Shown piece after piece: positions 25,584-35,433 of a stretch of 64,000 nt of DNA (position 1 is its first letter; every line of letters begins with the position of its first letter). Both the position numbers and the translations under genes were made by a program. The notes beneath the pieces are model-generated. The model worked only from the letters and a program-made list of their open reading frames with translations. It was not told where the DNA came from and did no database searches. The stretch comes from Sulfurospirillum cavolei (GTDB lineage Bacteria > Campylobacterota > Campylobacteria > Campylobacterales > Sulfurospirillaceae): assembly GCF_000813325.1 (NCBI RefSeq), contig NZ_BBQE01000014.1, one strand, 5' to 3'.

Positions 25584-28555
25584 GGTGTTTGCTTTAAATA
25601 CGTCAACACGCAAGCAATAACATCGTCATCGTCGCGGCTTCGCGACTGAAGCGTCGTTTTTTGCTCGGTTTCGTATTTGATCGTAATCATTTGGTGGTAA
25701 TTGGAAATCAAACTAATGCCTTTTTGCGCCGCTAGGATCTTGATTTCGATTAGCTGTAAAAACTGTCGTGTCGTAACGTCTAACTTACCGAAACGGTCCA
25801 ACATCTCCTCTTCGATTAAGAAAAGTTCTTGAACGTTTTGGCATCGACTCAACCTTCGGTAGAGTTCCAATCTCACGCGTTCTTCAAAAATATACTGTTC
25901 ACTGATAAAAGCGTTTATAGAGAGCTTAATATCGACTTCGCGATGGGCGACCGGTGCTTTACCGAGTAAGGCGTTGATGGCGTCCTCGAGCATTTTTAGG
26001 TATAACGCATAGCCGATATGTTTGATGTGCCCGCTTTGTGCTTCGCCGACGAGATTGCCTCCGCCGCGGATTTCAAGGTCATGATATGCCAAAATCGAGC
26101 CGCTTCCTAAATACGAATTGGATTCCAAGGCGATTAAGCGTTTTTTAGCGGCTTCGGAAAGTTCTTCTTTGTTTTTGACCAAAAAGTAGCAAAAGCCTTG
26201 TCGTTTGCCTCGCCCTACACGTCCGCGCAGCTGATGCAAATCCGCCATACCGAAATGATCGGCCGAATCGATCATAATCGTATTGACGTTGGGAATATGA
26301 ATTCCAGACTCGATAATTGAGGTCGAAAGCAATACGTCGTACGCTTTTTCTTCGAAATGAAGCATCTCTTTTTCGGTCACGCTCGCGCTAATTTCGGAGT
26401 GTAACGTTAAAATGCGCAGATGCGGCATCATACGTTGCAAAGCTTTGCGTTTGTCTTCGATCGTCGCAATGCGGTTGTGAACGAAAAAGACCTGACCGCC
26501 GCGTCGCAACTCTCGTAAAATAGCCTCTTTAATCACTTTTTCGTCATACTCTTTAACAAACGTACGCACGTCTTCGCGATCGTTCGGAGGCGTGAGCAGT
26601 TGCGAATACTGTTTGATGGAACTGAGTGCCATATTGAGGCTTCTGGGAATCGGCGTCGCGCTCATCGAGAGAATATGCACGTTTTCGCGGAAATTTTTGA
26701 GTTTTTCTTTTTGTTTCACGCCGAATTTATGCTCTTCGTCCACGACGATGAGCGCAGGATTGTGCAATTCCACGTCAAAAAGGGCATGCGTTCCGACGCA
26801 CACATGTAAGCTTCCGTCTTTAAGCCCTTTGAGAATCGTTTGTTTTTGTGCCGGCGTGGTAAAGCGATCGAGTTGCGCGACGCGAATGCCGTATTTTGAA
26901 AAACGCGTTGAAAGACTTTTAAAATGTTGCGAACATAAAAGCGTCGTCGGCGCGATTAACAAAGCTTGATACCCTTTTTGAACGGTTGCAAAGATAGCAT
27001 TCATCGCGACTTCGGTTTTTCCGAATCCCACATCGCCACTTAGGAGCCGATCCATCATTTTACCGCTGTGCAAGTCGTTTAAAATCTCGCTAATCGTACG
27101 TTTTTGATCTTCGGTATAGACGAATCCGGCATCGTCTTGAAATGCCGCCAAGGCTTCTGCGGAGCTTTCAATATCCAAAGCCTCGATCATCTCGCGTTTT
27201 GCGGCAATCGCAATAATCTCGCTTGCGATCTCCATCAAACGCTCTTGGGTTTTGGCTTTCAGCTTTTGGAAGCTGCCTTTACCCAAACGATCGACGCTGA
27301 TTAAACCGCCGCTTTCGCCGATGTAACGATCGATGACATGAAGATTTTCGACCGGCAATAGCAATTTGTCGTCGCCGAGGTATTCGATGAGCACGAAATC
27401 TTTCGTCGCCCCTAAAACGCTAATGGGCGTCAAACCTCTAAAAATACCGATACCGTAGTGCTCATGCACCACGTAATCACCGATTTTTAGTTCATCGAGT
27501 ACGAAATTTGCACGCTTTCGTTTGGCTTTGACGACGGGTTTATTGAGCGAAAAAATAACCTCGTCTTGACTCATAATCGTAACGATGCGTTCGCTCTCGG
27601 TAAATTTCGTCTGCGAAGAATCGAGTTCCGCCATCCGTAAGAGAAGCTCGTTTTTGGTAAGAAGCGTGATTTTCTTAGCGCGATGTAGTTCTAAAAACGT
27701 TTTAAGATTGCTTGAAGCGATATCGATATCTCTAAAACGCGTTGCCTCGGGAATTTTCGGCAATGCGCGCAACGATGCGGCTTCTTCTTCGTTAAACAAA
27801 GCGATCTCTTCAAGTTCATCGTCTATATCGCCTGCCAAGCGGATACGAAAACGCGTCACGTAATTATCGGCATACTCGCCCAAAACCCACAAACCTAGCG
27901 AATGCATATCTTTAGTAAAACTATCGCTTTTGAGATGCTCTATACGCTTCTCCATCGTTTCGTAGCGCGTTTGATCGAGCGCAAACAAAGCCGGAATAAT
28001 CCTCAGGCTTTCAAGCTCTTCTTTATCGCTCTTTTGCGTCTCGCAATCAAAAAAACGAAGGCTTTCGATTTCATCGTCGAAGAGACAAATGCGCACGGCA
28101 TAGTCTTGATCGGGGGGAAAAAGATCGATAATATCGCCGCGTACGGAAATTTCGCCTTTACCTTGCACCACGTCGACAAAACGGTATCCCCAATAAAACA
28201 TCGTTTCTCGAAATGATTCTAGCACAAGGCGAGAGCCAAATTCCAAGGAGATCGTTTGAAAAATTTCAGGTTTGGGAAGCGGCGTCAAAAGCGTTCGAAT
28301 CGGTACAATCAGCAATTTTTTCGACGAAGCGTCTTGATAAAACGCCTGCAAGGTTCGAAGCAAAACAAACATCTCGTCGTGAAACGAGAGTAAGTCATCG
28401 CCGCAATTGGCCCGAAGATCGGGAAGTACGTACGCTTTATATCCGACGTAAAGTGCGACTTCGCAGGCTAAAAATGCCTCTTTATCGCCTTTGACGCCGA
28501 GGAGTTGGGTATCCGGTTTGGATATTAAAAATTCGTAACACGAGGCTTGTAACAA
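25580..28555 (-). CDS. mfd: Transcription-repair coupling factor Mfd
   Basis: A 991-residue SF2 translocase that removes stalled RNA polymerase and recruits UvrA. The N-terminal UvrB-like region is shorter than in E. coli Mfd (1148 residues). The polymerase-interacting domain starts near FVLDELKIGDYVVHEHYGIG; Walker A is LLSGDVGFGKTEVAMNA, DEEH box IVVDEEHKFGVKQKEKL, and motif VI QLRGRVGRGKRQGFCYF. The likely start is TTG with AAGGA upstream. It is followed by ymdB-like (four-base overlap). Confidence 0.96.
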   Translation of the reverse strand: MLQASCYEFLISKPDTQLLGVKGDKEAFLACEVALYVGYKAYVLPDLRANCGDDLLSFHDEMFVLLRTLQAFYQDASSKKLLIVPIRTLLTPLPKPEIFQTISLEFGSRLVLESFRETMFYWGYRFVDVVQGKGEISVRGDIIDLFPPDQDYAVRICLFDDEIESLRFFDCETQKSDKEELESLRIIPALFALDQTRYETMEKRIEHLKSDSFTKDMHSLGLWVLGEYADNYVTRFRIRLAGDIDDELEEIALFNEEEAASLRALPKIPEATRFRDIDIASSNLKTFLELHRAKKITLLTKNELLLRMAELDSSQTKFTESERIVTIMSQDEVIFSLNKPVVKAKRKRANFVLDELKIGDYVVHEHYGIGIFRGLTPISVLGATKDFVLIEYLGDDKLLLPVENLHVIDRYIGESGGLISVDRLGKGSFQKLKAKTQERLMEIASEIIAIAAKREMIEALDIESSAEALAAFQDDAGFVYTEDQKRTISEILNDLHSGKMMDRLLSGDVGFGKTEVAMNAIFATVQKGYQALLIAPTTLLCSQHFKSLSTRFSKYGIRVAQLDRFTTPAQKQTILKGLKDGSLHVCVGTHALFDVELHNPALIVVDEEHKFGVKQKEKLKNFRENVHILSMSATPIPRSLNMALSSIKQYSQLLTPPNDREDVRTFVKEYDEKVIKEAILRELRRGGQVFFVHNRIATIEDKRKALQRMMPHLRILTLHSEISASVTEKEMLHFEEKAYDVLLSTSIIESGIHIPNVNTIMIDSADHFGMADLHQLRGRVGRGKRQGFCYFLVKNKEELSEAAKKRLIALESNSYLGSGSILAYHDLEIRGGGNLVGEAQSGHIKHIGYALYLKMLEDAINALLGKAPVAHREVDIKLSINAFISEQYIFEERVRLELYRRLSRCQNVQELFLIEEEMLDRFGKLDVTTRQFLQLIEIKILAAQKGISLISNYHQMITIKYETEQKTTLQSRSRDDDDVIACVLTYLKQTP

Positions 28556-28564
28556 AAAATTCCT

Positions 28565-28954
28565 TTATCCTTCGTAGGAGAGTTTAGGTGCTTCTTCGCT
28601 TGCGGTTTTAATCTTACTCTCGCCTTCAAAAATAGCTTTCGCTTCAATAATCAGCTCTTTGGAAACCACTTTACCCAAAAGCTTTCCGCCTTCTAAGACT
28701 TCGACGTTGTCGCAATCGGCATTGCCTTCAAAAAGCCCGTTGATAATCAGCCGACTTGCGCGGATTTCACCGCTCACTTTTCCTTGTTTACCGATCGTCA
28801 CGATACTTTCGGAAAGAATTTTACCGATAATTTCACCGTCGACATGTAAACGCGTTTCGCAATGAAAAATACCCTCGACTTTTGCGCCGCTTGCTACGAT
28901 GGTTGTTTCGGAAGCGGGTACTGCGCATTGATTAGTTTTATCAAAGATTCCCAT
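28565..28954 (-). CDS. ccmA: Bactofilin CcmA
   Basis: A 129-residue polymer-forming cytoskeletal protein (DUF583) with a right-handed beta-helix core: VEGIFHCETRLHVDGEIIGK, SGEIRASRLIINGLFEGNAD, LLGKVVSKELIIEAKAIFEG. In Helicobacter CcmA works with the Csd1 M23 peptidase to curve the cell. Here it overlaps the csd1-like gene by 61 bases in the same orientation, as in that pair. Confidence 0.93.
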   Translation of the reverse strand: MGIFDKTNQCAVPASETTIVASGAKVEGIFHCETRLHVDGEIIGKILSESIVTIGKQGKVSGEIRASRLIINGLFEGNADCDNVEVLEGGKLLGKVVSKELIIEAKAIFEGESKIKTASEEAPKLSYEG

Positions 28955-29793
28955 GTGACTCTCTTCTCCTTTTGAAAGATTTCCGTAAAATTAGACCCTT
29001 TCCAACGTAAAAAGGTTTCAGGGTCTAAAAGACGCCCTATAAACTTGATTTCATAATGCAAATGAGGACCTGTGGACATACCGCTGTTACCCGAATAGGC
29101 AATGATGTCCCCTTTTTTCACGAACTGCCCCTCTTTGACGATCGCTTTGTTCATCAAATGAGCATAATAACTCTCAAACCCGTAATTATGGCTGAGAGAG
29201 ACGACATTTCCGTAACCGCTGTTTTGATTATACTGAATAAATTTAACAACGCCGTCCGCCGGTGCTAAGACAGGCGTTCCGATCGGTGCGCGCAAATCGG
29301 TTCCCGCATGAAACTCTTTACGCTTTAAAATAGGATTTTCCCGCCATCCAAAACGCGAAGAAAATTCACTGTACGCCATCACGTCGCCGCTGGGAATATT
29401 GTCAAAAAAGGTTTTTTGCTGTAAGACGGTTACGTCGATCTCTTCAAGACGCGTATCAAGAGCATCTTCATCGTTGGCTCTTAGTCCGATTAACTCTTCG
29501 ACGTTGCTGATTTTATCGCGAATCGCTTCGTACTCTTTCGACTTTTCCGAAATTTCTTCTTGCAAAGACTCGTTTTGCGCTAATAAAATATTGCGTTCGT
29601 TAATCGCGCTCTCTTTTTTTGCTTCTAACGCAGACACCTCTTTCATCAGAAAAAGAATCACGAAACTGCCGACAAGAATCACTAAGGCGACAAAAAGCGT
29701 AAAATACAAAAGAAATTTTTTAATGACTTGGTGCAATAAAAAATGGCGCGAACCGTGTACGTCGGAGATCGTAACCGTAAATTTATCTTTCAC
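28894..29793 (-). CDS. M23 peptidase, Csd1-like, membrane anchored
   Basis: A 299-residue protein with one N-terminal membrane helix (about 25-50), a coiled coil (about 55-115) and a LytM domain with EFHAGTDLRAP and GPHLHYEIKF as zinc motifs, plus SYYAHL. This is the Csd1/Csd2 D,D-endopeptidase layout. The overlap with ccmA supports a role in peptidoglycan trimming for helical or curved shape. The start overlaps the folC end by four bases. Confidence 0.9.
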   Translation of the reverse strand: MKDKFTVTISDVHGSRHFLLHQVIKKFLLYFTLFVALVILVGSFVILFLMKEVSALEAKKESAINERNILLAQNESLQEEISEKSKEYEAIRDKISNVEELIGLRANDEDALDTRLEEIDVTVLQQKTFFDNIPSGDVMAYSEFSSRFGWRENPILKRKEFHAGTDLRAPIGTPVLAPADGVVKFIQYNQNSGYGNVVSLSHNYGFESYYAHLMNKAIVKEGQFVKKGDIIAYSGNSGMSTGPHLHYEIKFIGRLLDPETFLRWKGSNFTEIFQKEKRVTWESLIKLINAQYPLPKQPS

Positions 29794-30932
29794 TTTATCC
29801 CTTTTAAAAATGCCTCGGCAACACTGAAAGAGCCGAAAACGACATACTCTTTTTGAGGATCAATCGCTTGAAACGAGGAGATTTTCAAACCGTATTCTTT
29901 CGCCGTCTCGTACAAGAGTGCTTCATCCACCGCACGCGGACTTTGAATCGCAATCACGTAGATCTCTTCGATGATAGGAGCCAAGAGTTTTAAAATCGCC
30001 CTGTAATCTTTATCTTTATAGCAATTATAGATAAGCCCGACTTTTTTCCCTTCAAAGCTTTGCGCTAATGCTAAAGCCGCCATTGCGTTATGCCCGACGT
30101 CTAAAGTGACGTTGGGAAGGATTTTTTGATGACGCCCTTGTAACATCGCCACGGAAAAACTTTCAAACGTTATATCATACCCAAGAAAGGTTAACGCACA
30201 AAACGCCGTCTTAAAGTTATTGATTAAAAAGGGGGCGTTCGTATACGAAGACACATACGATTCTAACATGTAAGATGTTTTTGCGTCAAAATGAGGCTGA
30301 ACCATCGTGACATGTAAGCTTTGGGCTTTTTGACGCGCCAAAACTTCGACGCTCGCTTCGTATTGTGCGGCTAAGACGAAATCGTTCGCGATGCTATTGA
30401 GCTTTGTCGTTGCAATCGCTTCGATCGTGTCGCCTAAAAAATCTTGATGATCGTACCCGATAGGCGTTACAATCGAAAGTATTTTAGGAAAAACGTTGGT
30501 CGCGTCAAACTCGCCGCCAAGCCCCGCCTCCAAAACGACGTAATCGCAAAAATCGCAAAAAATAGCCATGGCTAAAAGCGTCGTATACTCAAAATACGAA
30601 AGAGCTTGTGCCTCTTTTGCATCAAGCCATGAAAGCAGTTTTTGATGATACATTTCTAAAATCGCATCTTGGACGTCGCCCCCGTCGATCCAGATTCGCT
30701 CGTTAAAACGAAGAATGTGCGGCGAAGTGTAATGTCCGACGCGAAAGCCGTTATGGCGTAACATCTGTGCCAAAAAGCGTCCCGTCGTTCCTTTCCCGTT
30801 CGTACCGACGACGTGAACGATGCGAGGAAGCTTAAAGTGCGCTGCGATACGACGATACGTTCTTGGCATACGTTCATAGTCGATCTCGTCGTAAGAAAGC
30901 GGTTTAGGGTCTAAAAAAGAAAAAAGCGTCAT
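29790..30932 (-). CDS. folC: Bifunctional folylpolyglutamate/dihydrofolate synthase
   Basis: A 380-residue Mur-ligase family enzyme that adds glutamate to folates. ATP loop VVGTNGKGTTGRFLAQML (about 42-59), YTSPHILRFNERIWIDG, and LEAGLGGEFDATN are clear. It is shorter than E. coli FolC (~420). It sits between the GGDEF gene and csd1-like with no gap. Two ACATGTAA words are 44 bases apart (30266, 30310). Confidence 0.93.
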   Translation of the reverse strand: MTLFSFLDPKPLSYDEIDYERMPRTYRRIAAHFKLPRIVHVVGTNGKGTTGRFLAQMLRHNGFRVGHYTSPHILRFNERIWIDGGDVQDAILEMYHQKLLSWLDAKEAQALSYFEYTTLLAMAIFCDFCDYVVLEAGLGGEFDATNVFPKILSIVTPIGYDHQDFLGDTIEAIATTKLNSIANDFVLAAQYEASVEVLARQKAQSLHVTMVQPHFDAKTSYMLESYVSSYTNAPFLINNFKTAFCALTFLGYDITFESFSVAMLQGRHQKILPNVTLDVGHNAMAALALAQSFEGKKVGLIYNCYKDKDYRAILKLLAPIIEEIYVIAIQSPRAVDEALLYETAKEYGLKISSFQAIDPQKEYVVFGSFSVAEAFLKGIK

Positions 30933-32477
30933 TTACAAAATAGGCATCACTTGATTGCGCCCACACTCTTTGGCCTTATACAAAAGCGTATCGGCGGCGT
31001 TTAAGACTTCTTCTTTGGAAGCGTATTGCGAACGCTGTGCGACGCCGCAACTGATCGTCACGTTAATGCGTTCGTTTTTGTATAAAAATTTAAACTGCTC
31101 AATGACGTTTCGAATTTTTTCCGCGAAATGAATGGCTTGCGCTAAATCGGTACTCGGTAAAATAACTAAAAACTCTTCGCCGCCGTAACGTCCCGCAAAA
31201 TCAACCTGACGGATATACTTGCGTAAAATCTTACCGACCGTCGAAAGAATGACGTCGCCCGCTTCGTGTCCGTAGCTATCGTTTACGTTTTTAAAGTGAT
31301 CGATGTCGATAAAACAGAGCGTATAATCGACCTTATAGCGCACAAAAGCATCTTCGACGCGTTCGAGTTCGTTTGATAAGGCCCTACGCGTCGCAACGTG
31401 CGTAAGATAATCTTCTTTAACCTCTTGCTTAGCGACCAATAACGCCGACTCAAGCTTCGTGATACGGCTTTGCAATTTGGTAATGGTCTCTTGATTGCTC
31501 ATCATCTTTTCGCTTAAGGAACGCGTTTCGTTTTCCAAAGAAGAGGCAATATGCAAAAGTTTCGAATGTACGCTCTCAAAACCGTCTTGCGAAAAATCGA
31601 TTTTTTGTAAATCGGCACGGATGATTTTGACTTGTTGATGGCTAAGATTGCTGCTTTGAATCAAATCAACGATTTTTTTATTGATTTCGTCCAAGATTTT
31701 GTCCAACGCGGCAACTTTCTTTTTAACTTCTTCTTTATCGAGCGTAATACGCTTAGAAATTAACTGCTTAATCTCCTTTTGAAACGCAGGCGTACCCAAC
31801 GCTTCGGGAGAAGCCCGAAGTTCGTGTCCGATATTGGCAAGTTCGTCGTTCATACCCGAAGCGATGGAAGGCGATAACGAAGCGACGATCAAAGGAACCA
31901 ACCCTTTGTAAATTTCCAAACTATCGTCTTTGTTTAACAAACGCAAGACGTCTCGAACCATCATCTCCAAATCGTCTTTGGCGATATGCCCGAATACATC
32001 GAGTTTTTTAAGGTAACTATCGTCATAGTTGGAGATAAAATCAAACCATTTTTCTTTGACTAACTCAATGGATTGGAGGTTTTGGTGAAAATCCAAACGC
32101 TCCAAAGATGCGTTAGCAAGGTTCGTCGCTTTGGCGTCATGCAACAAAGTAATTGCCTGCAAAACGCGTTTGGTCAACAACGCTAAAGCACTTACCATTT
32201 TAAGAGCATCGCCTTCATTGGCGCGATTGAGTTTGGCGACGAGAAACGAGAGTAGTTCGTCCACCGAGCCGATATTAAAGCGTTTCATATCGGCGATAAT
32301 CGTCGCATCGAGTTTTTTGACGTACTTTTCGACTTTTTGGCAATCTTCGACGATAACGCCTTTTTGCTTCGCGACTTTACAGAAGACTTTCGCGTAATTA
32401 TCGGGCGTTAGGCTAAGATGTTCGGCTTTAATGGACTCTAAAGACTCTTTAATGATTTCATTGATGGTGGTTGCCAT
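30933..32477 (-). CDS. Diguanylate cyclase (GGDEF) with helical N-terminal domain
   Basis: A 514-residue cytoplasmic protein. The first ~330 residues are helical with no transmembrane segment, including a coiled coil just before the catalytic domain (ESALLVAKQEVKEDYLTHV). The GGDEF domain has IDHFKNVNDSYGHEAGD and an active-site motif GRYGGEEFLVILP, so cyclic-di-GMP synthesis is expected; no RxxD inhibitory site is obvious. I start it at the ATG at 32477 (MATTINEIIKES), which overlaps lptE by 20 bases. The same locus in C. jejuni holds a protein without GGDEF, from memory (Cj1089c). Confidence 0.88.
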   Translation of the reverse strand: MATTINEIIKESLESIKAEHLSLTPDNYAKVFCKVAKQKGVIVEDCQKVEKYVKKLDATIIADMKRFNIGSVDELLSFLVAKLNRANEGDALKMVSALALLTKRVLQAITLLHDAKATNLANASLERLDFHQNLQSIELVKEKWFDFISNYDDSYLKKLDVFGHIAKDDLEMMVRDVLRLLNKDDSLEIYKGLVPLIVASLSPSIASGMNDELANIGHELRASPEALGTPAFQKEIKQLISKRITLDKEEVKKKVAALDKILDEINKKIVDLIQSSNLSHQQVKIIRADLQKIDFSQDGFESVHSKLLHIASSLENETRSLSEKMMSNQETITKLQSRITKLESALLVAKQEVKEDYLTHVATRRALSNELERVEDAFVRYKVDYTLCFIDIDHFKNVNDSYGHEAGDVILSTVGKILRKYIRQVDFAGRYGGEEFLVILPSTDLAQAIHFAEKIRNVIEQFKFLYKNERINVTISCGVAQRSQYASKEEVLNAADTLLYKAKECGRNQVMPIL

Positions 32478-32976
32478 TGCGTAGCCCTTTGATCGCAATT
32501 TTCGAAATAAACTCGTCCAAAGCTTCGCTTGACGCCGCTTTAATCGCCTCATAACGATTCGTATCGGAAATAATGCTGTTGGTTGCGATAAAAAAGTCGT
32601 ATTCTCCCGAAGCGGTTAGTTTTTCCACCTTTTTATCTTTCGCCTCATACGTAAACGAAAGAACGACCGAAGTTTTATAAGCATTGACGTAACCGTATTT
32701 ATCGTAAATCGTCGGTGAAAACGAGAGGCTGTCGATACGCACTTTCAAGATCGTGTCCGCACGCTCTTTCGTAGAGAGTTTCGCACCGAAACGACTTACA
32801 ATCGCCTCGTTGATCGCATCGTTAATTAAAACGCTATTTCTTGGGTCTTGCCTCGAAATACTCACTTCCGCATAAATCGTATCGCCTAAAGCCTCTTTAG
32901 CATAATACGAAGAGGGTTTATACCCGCATCCGCCGAGCCATAGGAGAACGACAAGTCCAAGAAAAAGTTGTTTCAT
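32458..32976 (-). CDS. lptE: LptE-like lipoprotein of LPS transport
   Basis: A 172-residue lipoprotein with signal and lipobox LVVLLWLGGCGYKPSSYY (Cys near 17). The fold pattern matches LptE/DUF4136-like proteins: VEVSISRQDPRNSV-like strand, INEAIVSRFGAKL, and long strands around ASGEYDFFIATN. LptE plugs LptD in the outer membrane for LPS insertion. It lies one base after leuS, as the leuS-lptE order in many proteobacteria. Confidence 0.85.
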   Translation of the reverse strand: MKQLFLGLVVLLWLGGCGYKPSSYYAKEALGDTIYAEVSISRQDPRNSVLINDAINEAIVSRFGAKLSTKERADTILKVRIDSLSFSPTIYDKYGYVNAYKTSVVLSFTYEAKDKKVEKLTASGEYDFFIATNSIISDTNRYEAIKAASSEALDEFISKIAIKGLRNGNHHQ

Positions 32977-32977
32977 A

Positions 32978-35425
32978 CTACTTTACCACCAGATTGATCA
33001 ATTTATTGGGAACGTAAATTTCTTTGAGAAGCGTCATGCCTTCCAGCCATTTTGCCGCACTCTCTTTGCCGCATTTTAAAGCTTCTTCTTGAGAAATACT
33101 CGTAGACACTTCGATCTCGGCACGTTTTTTACCGTTAACCGTGACCGCCAAGATCATACTATCGCTGACAAAGACCTCTTCTTTTAATGCAATCGTCGTA
33201 AAATTCTTACATGTAAAAAGATTTTCGCTGAGTTCCCAACACGTATGCGGGATCACCGGCTCCAAAAGATTGAGCAAGATAAAATAACCCTCCGTCCAAA
33301 CATCCGAATCGTTTTGTTCGCCAAGCGCGTTGAGAGCTTCCATGCATGCGGCGATTAAAGTGTTGAACGTGTAGCTTCCCTCAAAAACCTCATTGGATTT
33401 TTTAAGCGCTTCGTAGACTTTTTTACGTGCGTATTGCGATGCTTTGGAAAGGCTTGCATGATCGATATTCGGCAAAGCCTTACATGTACGAACGTTTTCA
33501 CTTTTTTGAACAAACCGTTTGATGAAGCGAAACGCCCCTTCCACCGCACTATCGTTCCACTCAAGCTCTTTTTGAGGCGGTGCGGCAAAAAGAATAAACA
33601 GACGTGCCGTATCCGCTCCGTAAGTCTTAATTATCGAATCGGGATCAACCGTATTGCCTTTACTTTTGCTCATTTTCGAACCGTCTTTGAGCACCATGCC
33701 TTGGGTTAAAAGATTGGCAAACGGTTCATCGCAATTCACGTATCCCAAATCGCGAAGCACTTTGGTAAAAAAGCGCGAATACAACAGGTGTAAAATCGCA
33801 TGTTCGATACCGCCGATGTATTGATCGACGTTCATCCAGTAATTAACGCTCTCTTTATCGAAAGGTACGTCGCTCCAAAATGCCGGATCGGACGTGTAAC
33901 GTAAAAAATACCAACTGGATTGAAAAAAGGTATCCATCGTATCGGTTTCGCGCGTTGCGTCGTGTCCGCATACGGGACATTTCGTATACTTCCACGTCGG
34001 GTGCTTGTCTAAAGGATTGCCCTCGCCCGAAATTTCGACGTCGTCGGGAAGCGCAACCGGAAGATTTTCAAATTTTTCGGGAACGAGCCCGCATTTAGGA
34101 CAATGCACCATCGGAATCGGCGCACCCCAATAACGTTGACGGCTAATGCCCCAATCGCGCAATTTATAATTAACGACTTTCGTACCGATGCCTTTTTCTT
34201 CAAAACGGGCGATAATGCGTTTTTGTGCGCTTTTGGAATCCAGCCCGCTAAATTCTCCCGAATTCACCAGCGTGCCGTATTCACATGTCGCCGCACTTCC
34301 GTCAAAAGGCAAAGCAGTTTCAATGCTCTGAATAATCGCTAAACCGTATTTTTTGGCAAATTCGAAGTCGCGTTCGTCATGAGCGGGAACCGCCATAACC
34401 GCACCGCCGCCGTATTCGATCAAAACGAAGTTGGCGACCCAAACAGGAACGCTTTTCCCCGTTAAAGGATGAATCACGTCGATGCCTAAGCTAACACCCT
34501 CTTTTTCCGATTGGGCGCGTTCACGCGCACCCACACGTTGCATCGCTTTAATCTGCGCCGTTTTTTCTTCGCTTAAAAGCCGATGTTCGATCAGATAATT
34601 GACGATCGGATGTTCCGGTGCTAAGGCGGAATAACTCACCCCGTAAATCGTATCGGGGCGGGTCGTAAAAACATTATACGCTTCAAATTTTCCGTCCAAT
34701 TTTGCCTTAGACTCGGGGGTTAAAGCAAACGTAAATTCCAAACCTTCGCTTCGACCGATCCAATTTTCCTGCATCGTTAAAACTTGATTCGGCCAACCTG
34801 CGCGCAACTTCTCACAATCGTCCAATAATTCTTGTGCGTATTGCGTAATTTTAAGGTAATAGCCCGGAAGCAAGCGTTGTTCGACCGGATTGTCGCAACG
34901 CCAGCAACATCCCTCTTCGACTTGTTCGTTGGCCAAAACGGTTTGACATGTATTGCACCAATTTAAAACGGCGTTTTTTTGATAGACCAAACCTTTAGTA
35001 AACATTTCGATAAAGATACGCTGTTCATGCTTCGTGTACAAAGGATCGCTCGCGGCAAATTCGCGTTTGGCGGAAAACGAAAGTCCCAAAGAGGAGAGTT
35101 CGTTACGCATATAGTCGATATTTTCGTACGTCCACTTTTTAGGGTGAACCTTGTGCTTGATCGCCGCGTTTTCGGCGGGCATTCCGAAACTGTCCCAGCC
35201 GATCGGGTGTAAAACGTTAAAGCCGTTTTTACGATAATGCCTTGCAATCGCATCGCCGATCGTATAGTTACGTACGTGCCCCATATGAATCCGACCGCTC
35301 GGATAGGGAAACATACTTAAAATGTATTTTTTCTTTTGCGTAAAATCGCTATGGGGTTCGAACGCATTCGTTGCATGCCAGCGATCTTGCCATTTTTTTT
35401 CAATTTCTAAAGGATTGTACTGCAT
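32978..35425 (-). CDS. leuS: Leucyl-tRNA synthetase
   Basis: An 815-residue class I synthetase. HIGH motif is FPYPSGRIHMGHVRNYT (about 39-55) and KMSKS is in DGSKMSKSKGNTVDP near residue 575. The editing CP1 domain (TTRPDTIYGVSY) and the zinc-binding CNTCQ / CPKCGLVPE regions are present. Length is normal. Four ACATGT words occur in the gene. Confidence 0.97.
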   Translation of the reverse strand: MQYNPLEIEKKWQDRWHATNAFEPHSDFTQKKKYILSMFPYPSGRIHMGHVRNYTIGDAIARHYRKNGFNVLHPIGWDSFGMPAENAAIKHKVHPKKWTYENIDYMRNELSSLGLSFSAKREFAASDPLYTKHEQRIFIEMFTKGLVYQKNAVLNWCNTCQTVLANEQVEEGCCWRCDNPVEQRLLPGYYLKITQYAQELLDDCEKLRAGWPNQVLTMQENWIGRSEGLEFTFALTPESKAKLDGKFEAYNVFTTRPDTIYGVSYSALAPEHPIVNYLIEHRLLSEEKTAQIKAMQRVGARERAQSEKEGVSLGIDVIHPLTGKSVPVWVANFVLIEYGGGAVMAVPAHDERDFEFAKKYGLAIIQSIETALPFDGSAATCEYGTLVNSGEFSGLDSKSAQKRIIARFEEKGIGTKVVNYKLRDWGISRQRYWGAPIPMVHCPKCGLVPEKFENLPVALPDDVEISGEGNPLDKHPTWKYTKCPVCGHDATRETDTMDTFFQSSWYFLRYTSDPAFWSDVPFDKESVNYWMNVDQYIGGIEHAILHLLYSRFFTKVLRDLGYVNCDEPFANLLTQGMVLKDGSKMSKSKGNTVDPDSIIKTYGADTARLFILFAAPPQKELEWNDSAVEGAFRFIKRFVQKSENVRTCKALPNIDHASLSKASQYARKKVYEALKKSNEVFEGSYTFNTLIAACMEALNALGEQNDSDVWTEGYFILLNLLEPVIPHTCWELSENLFTCKNFTTIALKEEVFVSDSMILAVTVNGKKRAEIEVSTSISQEEALKCGKESAAKWLEGMTLLKEIYVPNKLINLVVK

Positions 35426-35433
35426 CTTAATTC

